Shown here piece by piece: positions 1 to 7,191 of a stretch of DNA of 64,000 nucleotides; position 1 is the stretch's first letter, and each line of letters starts with the position of its first letter. The translations under genes and the position numbers were made by a program. The stretch is from Sedimenticola_A sp040506895 (GTDB lineage: Bacteria > Pseudomonadota > Gammaproteobacteria > Chromatiales > Chromatiaceae): assembly GCA_040506895.1 (NCBI GenBank), contig JBEVVY010000001.1, positions 1,426,001 through 1,490,000 of the forward strand, in the 5' to 3' direction. The notes beneath the pieces are model-generated. The model did no database searches and had not been told where the DNA came from. It saw nothing but the letters and a program-made list of their open reading frames with translations.

Positions 1-2113
1 TACCGCTCCTACTGCCAGCTGTTTTCTTTCTTGTGCCAACACTTTTCTTTGAAGGATCACGCCGTTTCACCGGGGCAGACGGCTTACCCCCCGTACCGGC
101 AGGCTGCCACGCCGGTACCAGGTGTTTCTTGCCGTTGCCGATCAGATCGGCCCTGCCCATCTTCTTCAGCGCCTCTCGCAGCACGGGCCAGTTTTCCGGG
201 TCGTGGTATCGCAGGAAAGCCTTGTGCAGCCTGCGCTGGCGGGTTCCGCTGGGCACGATCACGGCGTCACCCCTGCGGGTGATCTTGCGCAAGGGATTGC
301 GCCCGGTGTGGTACATGGCCGAGGCAATGGCCAGCGGCGTGGGCAGAAAAGCCTGCACCTGGTCCGGCCTGAAACCGTTGCGCTTCAGCCAGAGTGCCAG
401 GTTCAGCATATCCTTTTCGCTCGTGCCCGGATGGGCGGCGATGAAATACGGGATCAGGTACTGCTCCTTGCCCGCCTCGTTGGAATATTTATCGAACAGG
501 CGCTTGAACTTGTCGTAGGTGCCTATGCCCGGCTTCATCATCATCTGCAAAGGGGCATCTTCGGTGTGTTCCGGGGCGATCTTCAGGTAACCACCCACGT
601 GGTGCGAAACCAGCTCCCTGATGTATTCAGGATCGCGTACCGCCAGGTCGTAGCGAAGCCCCGACGCGATCAGCACCCGCTTTACCCCTTTGACCTGTCG
701 TGCCCTGCGGTAGAGGTTGATCAACGGCTTGTGGGATGTCTGCATATGGCTGCAGATATCGGGAAAGACACAGGAGAGGCGCCGACAGCTCGATTCGATC
801 TTTTCGCTCTCGCAACGCATGAAGTACATGTTGGCGGTCGGCCCGCCGAGATCCGAGATGGAACCGGTGAAACCGGGCACGCTGTCGCGGATGGTCTCGA
901 TCTCCTGGATGACGGAATCTTCAGACCGGCTCTGAATGATGCGCCCCTCGTGTTCGGTGATCGAACAGAAGGTGCAACCGCCGAAACAGCCCCGCATGAT
1001 GGGGATGGAGAAACGGATCATCTCCCAGGCCGGGTTCCTGGCATCGCCATAGGCCGGGTGTGGTATCCGTGTATAGGGGAACGCGTAGAGCCGGTCCAGT
1101 TCCCGGGTGGAAAGTGGCAGCGGTGGCGGGTTCAGCCAGACATCGCGTTTACCGTGCGCCTGCACCAGGGCGCGCGCATTACCCGGGTTGGTTTCCAGGT
1201 GGAATACCCGCGATGCATGGGCATAGATCACCGGGTCGTCCAGCACCTGGTCATAGGAGGGCAGGCGAACGACAGTACGGCTGCGATCCATGCCTTTCGG
1301 TCGCTTGTGAAACGACACCACCTTTCGCTCACCGGCTTCAGACTGCTCGCAAGCCGGTGTCGCGGCATAGGGGTCCGGCCTGGCATCCACCGGGCCTGGC
1401 TCATCGATACTGGTCGAGTCGATCTCGATCCACTCCTCCGGTCGCCCCTGGCGCATAAAACCGGTGCCGCGGATATCGGTGATCTGTGAAATCTTTTCAC
1501 CATTGGCCAGCCGGTGGGCCACCTCCACCACCGCCCTTTCGGCATTGCCGTAGATCAGCAGATCCGCCTTGGAGTCCGGCAGGATGGAGCGGCGCACCTT
1601 GTCAGACCAGTAATCGTAGTGCGCTATTCGACGCAGGCTCGCCTCGATACCACCGACGATCACCGGCACACCCTTGAACGCCTCCCTCGCCCGCTGGGCA
1701 TAAACCACCACCGATCTGTCCGGACGCTTGCCCCCCTCCCCGTCCGGGGTGTAGGCATCGTTGGAGCGGATCCGTCGCTCTGCAGTGTAACGGTTGACCA
1801 TGGAGTCCATGTTGCCGGCGGTGATACCGAAGAAGAGATTCGGCTTGCCCAGCCTGCGGAAATCCTCCGCTGAGCGCCAGTCCGGCTGGGCGATAATCCC
1901 CACCCGGAAGCCCTGGGACTCCAGCAGCCTGCCGATCAGTGCCATGCCGAAACTGGGATGATCGACGTAGGCGTCGCCGGTGACGATGATGATGTCACAG
2001 CTATCCCAACCCAGTTGATCCATCTCCTCCCGGGACATGGGCAATACCGGTGCGGTACCGAAGCGCTTGGCCCAGTACTGGCGGTAGGAGAAGAGGTCGG
2101 GTGCTGATTGCAT
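1..2113 (-). CDS. ygiQ: YgiQ-family radical SAM protein (3' end outside window)
   Basis: Reading the minus strand from the ATG at 2113 gives about 704 open codons that run off the left edge, close to the roughly 740 residues usual for YgiQ. The N-terminal third is a cobalamin-binding-like segment (IIIVTGDAYVDHPSFG near residue 30). The radical SAM cluster motif follows as CFGGCTFC at about 961-990, where the three cysteines bind a 4Fe-4S cluster that cleaves S-adenosylmethionine. The tail is basic (KKSVGTRKKTAGSRSG), as in family members, so few residues are missing. The substrate of this family is not established. No strong ribosome binding site precedes the ATG. It transcribes away from the phosphoribulokinase region with a repeat-filled gap behind it. 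Family assignment is firm from motif and length; function stays open. Confidence 0.9.
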   Translation of the reverse strand, partial: MQSAPDLFSYRQYWAKRFGTAPVLPMSREEMDQLGWDSCDIIIVTGDAYVDHPSFGMALIGRLLESQGFRVGIIAQPDWRSAEDFRRLGKPNLFFGITAGNMDSMVNRYTAERRIRSNDAYTPDGEGGKRPDRSVVVYAQRAREAFKGVPVIVGGIEASLRRIAHYDYWSDKVRRSILPDSKADLLIYGNAERAVVEVAHRLANGEKISQITDIRGTGFMRQGRPEEWIEIDSTSIDEPGPVDARPDPYAATPACEQSEAGERKVVSFHKRPKGMDRSRTVVRLPSYDQVLDDPVIYAHASRVFHLETNPGNARALVQAHGKRDVWLNPPPLPLSTRELDRLYAFPYTRIPHPAYGDARNPAWEMIRFSIPIMRGCFGGCTFCSITEHEGRIIQSRSEDSVIQEIETIRDSVPGFTGSISDLGGPTANMYFMRCESEKIESSCRRLSCVFPDICSHMQTSHKPLINLYRRARQVKGVKRVLIASGLRYDLAVRDPEYIRELVSHHVGGYLKIAPEHTEDAPLQMMMKPGIGTYDKFKRLFDKYSNEAGKEQYLIPYFIAAHPGTSEKDMLNLALWLKRNGFRPDQVQAFLPTPLAIASAMYHTGRNPLRKITRRGDAVIVPSGTRQRRLHKAFLRYHDPENWPVLREALKKMGRADLIGNGKKHLVPAWQPAGTGGKPSAPVKRRDPSKKSVGTRKKTAGSRSG

Positions 2114-2289
2114 GGTACGAGAGGATTAACCGGCTAAATGCGGATTATAGCGGATACGGCCTCCGGGGTGTGCTCAACCCGAGGGAAACGAGACCATGGC
2201 GATACTGGGGTTATGGGATGAACAGCCAAAAAGCCCTCTCATCCCGGTGAGTTGCACCGAAATGAGAAGATATCACTGCTGTCCCATAA

Positions 2290-2413
2290 CTCCCTCTCCC
2301 CATTCGGGGAGAGGGTTGGGGTGAGGGGAATCAGAAAACAATCCATTGATTTAATTCACCCTCACCCTGACCCTTTTATACCCGGAGGGTGCTTCCCTCA
2401 AAGGGAGAGGGGA
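2290..2413. repeat. ccctctcccc-type intergenic palindromic repeat, copy 1
   Basis: The gap 2114-2545 holds no gene. It contains a palindromic unit with two arms: ccctctcccc/gggagaggg, then a gggtgagg-type link, a T/A-rich centre, and a second arm with caccctcaccctgaccc and ccctcaaagggagagggg. A second copy with the same order of parts lies at 41289-41388 between ureC and ureE. Both sit next to stop codons. This resembles dispersed REP/BIME-like repeats that fold as hairpins in transcripts of many gammaproteobacteria; no transposase gene is nearby. Confidence 0.75.
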
Positions 2414-2545
2414 AGTACTTATCAGGTTTTTCATGTCTCGATCCGATGCAACATGTAAATAACCAGATTGTGATAACGCTGTCAGGACAATGTCTGCAAT
2501 ATTTGTGGGACAGCAATGAGAGGAAGAACAGAGAAGTCCCTTCGC

Positions 2546-3436
2546 TTACATCCCGATATCGCCCACCTGGCTGCGGTTCTTCATCAGGTCGAGGATGCGC
2601 TGGGTCAGGATCAGCTCCATGGCGTACATCATCTTGCCACCCGGGATGACCAGGGTGTTGAAACCCGTGATAAAGGAGCCCTCGATCAACCCGCGCAGGT
2701 TGAGCTTGTACTCCACCGACGGCTTGTCTTTGAGAAAGTGGATCAGCACGAGACTCTGATCCGGTGAGGGAATATTGCGCACCATGAAGGGGTTGGAGGT
2801 ATCCACCATGGGAATGCGCTGGAAATTGATATGGGTGTGTTCGAACTGGGGCATGATGTAGTGCATGTAGTCGTACATCCGCCGATGGATGTTGTCGATC
2901 ACATCCTCCTGCAGGTAACCCCGCTCGCCCGTATCCCTGGAAATTTTCTGAATCCACTCCAGGTTGACGGTGGGCGCGACACCGATGAGGAGGTCCACCT
3001 CGTCTGCCATGTTCTGGCCATCCCACACCACGCCGCCGTGAAGGCCTTCGTAGAAGAGCAGATCGGAACCGCCCGGCAGATCCTCCCACTCGGTGAAGGT
3101 TCCCGGCTTCGAGCCATAGAGTGCCGCCTCGTGCTCATCGTGCACATAGCGCCGGCGCATGCCGGTGCCAGACTCGCTATAGCTGCGAAACAGCTCCTGC
3201 TGCTTTTCGAAGAGATTGCCTTCCGGACCGAAGTGACTGAGATTGCGCCCCTCGTTCTTGGCCTTCTCCAGCTCTTTCTTCATCTCCTTGCGGTTGTAAC
3301 GGTGAAAACTGTCACCCTCGACAAATGCGGCATTTGCACCGACCCGGTCGAAGATGTGCTCAAGGGCACTTTTGACGGTGGAGGTACCCGCACCGGATGA
3401 GCCTGTGACTGCGATAATTGGATGCTTCTTGGACAT
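2546..3436 (-). CDS. cbbP: phosphoribulokinase (Calvin cycle)
   Basis: 296 residues, the size of proteobacterial class I phosphoribulokinase. It phosphorylates ribulose 5-phosphate with ATP to make the CO2 acceptor ribulose 1,5-bisphosphate. The P-loop is GSSGAGTS at residues 12-19. The following helix, the RRYVHDEHEAA stretch (about 94-104) and the FYEGLHGGV segment match the sugar-phosphate-binding core of the family. The ATG at 3436 has GGAGAGAGG upstream. RuBisCO is not in the window, so the gene stands apart from a cbb operon, as is common in gammaproteobacteria. Upstream on the same strand is the thioredoxin/NHL gene; whether they are co-transcribed is not clear. Its presence is the main evidence for autotrophy. 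Confidence 0.95.
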   Translation of the reverse strand: MSKKHPIIAVTGSSGAGTSTVKSALEHIFDRVGANAAFVEGDSFHRYNRKEMKKELEKAKNEGRNLSHFGPEGNLFEKQQELFRSYSESGTGMRRRYVHDEHEAALYGSKPGTFTEWEDLPGGSDLLFYEGLHGGVVWDGQNMADEVDLLIGVAPTVNLEWIQKISRDTGERGYLQEDVIDNIHRRMYDYMHYIMPQFEHTHINFQRIPMVDTSNPFMVRNIPSPDQSLVLIHFLKDKPSVEYKLNLRGLIEGSFITGFNTLVIPGGKMMYAMELILTQRILDLMKNRSQVGDIGM

Positions 3437-3538
3437 AGTTTCCTCTCTCCCGGGCCTCGTTGCGGACCCTTGAATCTTCTATTTTTTATAGGGTTTATAG
3501 GTATACACCAATTTCCCTTGCCTTATCCACCGGGATCA

Positions 3539-5080
3539 TCACCTCTTTTTGCCGACGGCCAGCGGCCTCAGCTGCCTGTCGCCGAGGCTGAAACTGACTA
3601 CCCGGTCATTGTTGGTATCCGCTATCCAGACCCTGTTCCCGCTGACCGCCACGGCCGCCGGTTCGTTGAGACTGGCTTCATCGATGCGGTGAAGGTCACC
3701 GGGCTCGCCATTGCCCACGAGGGTGACCAGTTCACCAGTGCCAAGATCGTAGCGCTTTATCTTGTGGTTGTAGCTATCGGCGATGAGCAGCTGTGTGCCG
3801 TTCAACATGGCCACCCCGAGGGGGTGCTGCAGCAGGGCCACGTCCTGTTTGCCATCCTCATCCCCGAACTCGAACAGCCCCTTGCCCAGCAGCGTCCTGA
3901 CCTTCCCCTCCGCGAGATCTATCTCACGGATGGCGGACGCCTCCGCATCCGCAACGAACAACCTGTCACCGGAAAGGGCAAGACCGCTGGGTTGGCTGAA
4001 CGTGGCCCGCTCCAGCGCCCCGTTCCTCAGTCCTTCACCACCAGAGCCTGCAAAGGGGGTGATATTTCCGTCATCCAGCGACATGGCCCATACCTGGTGT
4101 GAGCCGGCCATGGCGATATAGAGTTCGCTGCCCCTGAGAGCCAGGTCCCAAGGAGAGCGCAGGGAGACGGTGCGGGCATTGGTTGCAGCATTCAGGTCGT
4201 ACCCCACCTTCCCTGTGCCCGCCAGGGTGGTGACACTCCCGGAGGCGAGATCGATATGGCGTATGGCATGGTTGCCGGTATCGGCCACGTAGAGGTTGTC
4301 GCCTGACCTGGCCAGGCCCTGGGGATAGGCGAACCGCGCATGTTCCAGCGCGCCATCCCTGAAACCTGCCACACCTTCCCCGATGCGTTGAAGCACCTCT
4401 CCGCTTTCGCTGGTAACGATGATCCGGTGATGCAGGGTATCGCTGATCACCAGTTCGCCAGCGCCCGCAATAATCTTACCCGGTGCAGCCAGGGGCTGGC
4501 CGGCTATACGCTCCGTCTCAGGCAGCAGGGGCAATGCCGGGCGCTCCCTGTCCGCCTCCCGCAGCAGTTCGGTCACCAAGTCACCCAGCAGGTCGCCATG
4601 CCGCTCGCCGGCCACGTAACCGATGACCATACCCTTCGTGTCGATCAGGATAAGGGTCGGCCAGGCACGCACTCCGTAGATTCTCATCAGCTCCAGCTCA
4701 CTGTCCTGGATAACCGGGTGGTGCCGGTCATAGCGCAGCAGGATGCGCCTCAGGGTATCCATGCGACGTTCATTGGAAAATTTCGGTGAGTGGACCCCGA
4801 TCACCAACAGCGAGTCCCCGAAGCGCTGCTCCAGTGCACGCAGCTCTTCCACCACGTGCAGGCAGTTGATACAGCCATAGGTCCAGAAGTCGAGAATGGT
4901 CACCCGTCCCTCGAGATCCGAGAGGGTCAGTGGACGTGAAACGTTGAGCCACGCCAGGTCCTCGGGAAACGCCGGTGCGGGCACCTTGTCTCCATACCCC
5001 GGCATGCTGGCCAACAGGCACAGCAGTGCCAGCATTTTCAATAACAGTGATCTACTCAAGGAGACTGGACAGTTCATCAT
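3539..5080 (-). CDS. exported thioredoxin-fold/NHL-repeat protein (NHLRC2-like)
   Basis: About 513 residues from the ATG at 5080; a longer reading from 5134 adds a non-signal-like leader. Residues 10-30 are a hydrophobic export signal. Residues 35-180 form a thioredoxin-like domain with the active-site motif CINC (about 70-73) after LDFWTYG, and a cis-Pro context (RAWPTLILID). From about 200 on there are repeated NHL-type beta-propeller blades with the pattern LYVADTGNHAIRHID, LFVADAEASAIREID and LLIADSYNHKIKRYD. The same two-domain order is known from NHLRC2-like proteins, whose role is not settled. In this context it could handle periplasmic thiol redox chemistry for the cytochromes upstream; that is inference. 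The CxxC has Ile-Asn between the cysteines rather than the usual Gly-Pro. Confidence 0.85.
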   Translation of the reverse strand: MMNCPVSLSRSLLLKMLALLCLLASMPGYGDKVPAPAFPEDLAWLNVSRPLTLSDLEGRVTILDFWTYGCINCLHVVEELRALEQRFGDSLLVIGVHSPKFSNERRMDTLRRILLRYDRHHPVIQDSELELMRIYGVRAWPTLILIDTKGMVIGYVAGERHGDLLGDLVTELLREADRERPALPLLPETERIAGQPLAAPGKIIAGAGELVISDTLHHRIIVTSESGEVLQRIGEGVAGFRDGALEHARFAYPQGLARSGDNLYVADTGNHAIRHIDLASGSVTTLAGTGKVGYDLNAATNARTVSLRSPWDLALRGSELYIAMAGSHQVWAMSLDDGNITPFAGSGGEGLRNGALERATFSQPSGLALSGDRLFVADAEASAIREIDLAEGKVRTLLGKGLFEFGDEDGKQDVALLQHPLGVAMLNGTQLLIADSYNHKIKRYDLGTGELVTLVGNGEPGDLHRIDEASLNEPAAVAVSGNRVWIADTNNDRVVSFSLGDRQLRPLAVGKKR

Positions 5081-5158
5081 GCACCCTGCAGGCCCGCTAC
5101 CTGGTCTGCCAGAATGGTAACCCATGGAAAACATGTTGAAAAAATCGCATATTCCGAC

Positions 5159-5208
5159 AAAAAAAAGCCCCTTACCATCATCACCAACGAGATGACGGGG
5201 AGGGGCTC
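5159..5208 (-). terminator. Rho-independent terminator behind the cytochrome c gene
   Basis: On the minus strand AGCCCCTCCCCGTCATC pairs with a GATGATGGTAAGGGGCT arm and is followed by a run of T. It lies just after the stop of the monohaem cytochrome gene (5239), so the redox operon probably ends here and the thioredoxin/NHL gene needs read-through or its own promoter. Confidence 0.8.
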
Positions 5209-5238
5209 AAGCGGGAGCGTACTGTTCGTGTTAAAGGG

Positions 5239-5622
5239 TCATTCCTTGAGTGATCGAATATAGGCAACAAGAGCATGTATCTCCCCATCGGGGATATCTG
5301 CGCGACCCGGCATGGTAGCGGCGCCACCATATTTCGCCGAACCGTCCTTGATGATGTTGAACAGGTCGATGTCGGTTCCCTTCTTACCATCGCCATCCGT
5401 GTCGTAAATGAAATCGCCACTCGAAAAACTGCGGGGCTTGGGGTTCAGGGCTGCCGCTGCCGGGCTATCACCCTTACCGGTAGGACCATGGCAGCTGCCA
5501 CAGGCACCTTTACCGTCGTAGATCGCTTTTCCGGCTGCGGCATCAGCCAGCACGCCAGGCGCTGCCGCAGCCAGCATCGCAGCCAGGGAGAGGCTGCTCA
5601 TAACAGGGGTCAGTTTCTTCAT
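5239..5622 (-). CDS. periplasmic monohaem cytochrome c
   Basis: 127 residues from the ATG at 5622, chosen because AAAGGAGAAGATGGA stands directly upstream; the longer reading to 5700 lacks this. Residues 1-26 are a Sec signal ending in GVLA. The mature part has one haem-binding motif CGSCH (about 41-45) followed by GPTGKGD, and a late ATMPGR segment whose Met is the likely sixth iron ligand, so this is a class I small cytochrome. A DTDGDGKKGTDID loop is acidic and could bind calcium. It closes the operon of the molybdoenzyme and is the natural soluble electron carrier to or from it. A strong terminator follows. Confidence 0.9.
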   Translation of the reverse strand: MKKLTPVMSSLSLAAMLAAAAPGVLADAAAGKAIYDGKGACGSCHGPTGKGDSPAAAALNPKPRSFSSGDFIYDTDGDGKKGTDIDLFNIIKDGSAKYGGAATMPGRADIPDGEIHALVAYIRSLKE

Positions 5623-5725
5623 TCCATCTTCTCCTTTAAGTGAGATTGCATGTTGTTGTACAAAGCCCGTGACAGCAGCCTTGAGCTGTTGTCCTGTCAC
5701 AGGTCACATCGGAAAACATCAAACG

Positions 5726-6511
5726 CTATACAGCAGGCCCCATTCCCGGCATAAAGCTCACAGGCACCTCTTCCTCCTGCTGCTGTTTGGGTCTCATGCG
5801 CTCTTCGATCTCTTCGGGAGAAGGCCTGGGTTCATCAAGGATGGAGGCCAGGAGATCCCTGATCTCCTCGCAATAGGCCGCCGTGAGCATGGCAATCCCG
5901 GCGAAATAGGGTGTGCGGCAACGCGCCATCACCCGTTCTGCAAACGAGGTCAGCCAGCGCAACAGGTGCTCATCCATGAAACGGGCAACATTCCCCAGGT
6001 GCTCATGCTCATCCTCTTCTTCCAGGGAGAAGAGATGGGCGAGAAACTGAAGCTGAAGTACCAGGTGGTCATCCGACCTCACTCGCCAGTCTTCCGCCAT
6101 CAGCCCGTAACGTGAGTACCAGCTTCTCACCTGAAACATACTGTCCTGGCAGGCGAGGCTCTCATCGTCGGTCCAGACCGACTCCAGGGGAGAGGCCTGG
6201 ATACTGTGATTGAGGTAGATGTCGGCATAGTCCGCTGCCAACTCATCGAGGATCGTCCCGTCGATCTCATCCGGCAGCGCTTCACGGGACTGGGTCACCA
6301 GGTCGAGGGCCCTGATCCCTGGCTCACCGATCAGGCGCAGTCCAAGCCCTTCAGGAAAGTGCTCTTCCCTTAGAAGCTGCAGTATCGCCTCGTCCGGCTC
6401 CCTGTCGTGCAGGGTCGCCAGCATGGAGATATCATCGGAGATCACCCCGCAGAGAGAGGCGAGCATCTCGGAGGTCTTGGATTCACTACTCATGGATGCC
6501 TGCCCGGTCAT
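5726..6511 (-). CDS. TorD/DmsD-family chaperone for the molybdoenzyme
   Basis: 261 residues, mostly helical and acidic, with the hallmark order of TorD-like proteins: an ADYADIYLNHS segment (about 93-103), then the ESVWTDD region (about 109-116) and a long helix with HLGNVARFMDEHLLRWL. Such chaperones bind the twin-arginine leader of a molybdenum enzyme, hold it until cofactor insertion, and then release it to the Tat system. The start overlaps the stop of the ferredoxin gene by four bases (ATGA), so the two are translationally coupled. A short Pro/Met tail ends the protein. The client is almost certainly the DmsA-like protein two genes upstream. Confidence 0.85.
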   Translation of the reverse strand: MTGQASMSSESKTSEMLASLCGVISDDISMLATLHDREPDEAILQLLREEHFPEGLGLRLIGEPGIRALDLVTQSREALPDEIDGTILDELAADYADIYLNHSIQASPLESVWTDDESLACQDSMFQVRSWYSRYGLMAEDWRVRSDDHLVLQLQFLAHLFSLEEEDEHEHLGNVARFMDEHLLRWLTSFAERVMARCRTPYFAGIAMLTAAYCEEIRDLLASILDEPRPSPEEIEERMRPKQQQEEEVPVSFMPGMGPAV

Positions 6512-7173
6512 TTGACCTTGCCCTTGTCATGGGCGACAAAACCGATGGAAGGTTTGGTCAGCTCGATGTTGGACATGTTCTTGACCTGGCGGGTGACCTC
6601 GTCGTTGGGCCCGATGGCGACGGTCTCCAACTCCCCGCTCCAGATCTCTTCCACCGGACCGATATCGAGCACGCGCATCATGCAGGCCATGACACAGTAG
6701 GGTTTACGCCCCGCCTCGATCTCATCCACGCACATGTTGCACTTCTTGATGATGTTGTCGTAGGGGTCGAACTGGGGCGCACCGAAGGGACAGGCCGCCT
6801 CGCAACGGCGGCAACCGATACAGAGTGTCGAATCGATATCGACGATACCGTCCTGCTTGCGTTTGAAAAGTGCACCGGTGGGACAGGTGGGCAGGCATGC
6901 AGGCTCGCTGCAGTGGTTGCATGACATGTTGACCTTGTAGGCGAACACCTCCGGGTAGGTACCACCCTCCACGTACTGAACGCGCCTGAAGCGGGGACCC
7001 GCCGGCAGGCCGTTCTTGTCCTTGCAGGCGATCTCGCAGGCGCGACACCCTATGCAGTCGACATTGTTGTGGACGAAGCCGAACTGCTTGTCAGGCTTCA
7101 CCGGGGTATAGGTCTCGCGCTTACGGCGCTTGACAGCTTCTTTTATCTTGGCCTTGTCTTTTGTTTCTGACAT
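6508..7173 (-). CDS. four-cluster ferredoxin subunit (DmsB/NrfC type)
   Basis: 221 residues with sixteen cysteines in four groups: CIGCRACEIAC, CNHCSEPACLPTC, CIGCRRCEAAC and CNMCVDEIEAGRKPYCVMAC. This is the pattern of DmsB/NrfC electron-transfer subunits that carry four 4Fe-4S clusters. The N-terminus is charged (KDKAKIKEAVKRRKRE) with no signal, as expected for a subunit exported together with the Tat-bearing catalytic partner. GGAGGAGAAGAACA precedes the ATG. It follows the molybdoenzyme by 18 bases. No DmsC or NrfD membrane anchor gene is present in the operon, so electrons probably pass through the pentahaem cytochrome instead; that part is inference. Confidence 0.93.
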   Translation of the reverse strand: MSETKDKAKIKEAVKRRKRETYTPVKPDKQFGFVHNNVDCIGCRACEIACKDKNGLPAGPRFRRVQYVEGGTYPEVFAYKVNMSCNHCSEPACLPTCPTGALFKRKQDGIVDIDSTLCIGCRRCEAACPFGAPQFDPYDNIIKKCNMCVDEIEAGRKPYCVMACMMRVLDIGPVEEIWSGELETVAIGPNDEVTRQVKNMSNIELTKPSIGFVAHDKGKVK

Positions 7174-7191
7174 TGTTCTTCTCCTCCAAGA

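Noticed and set aside
122..1489. Long plus-strand frame of 455 codons
   Set aside because: Antisense of the YgiQ gene; its protein has no recognisable family and YgiQ motifs on the other strand are clear.
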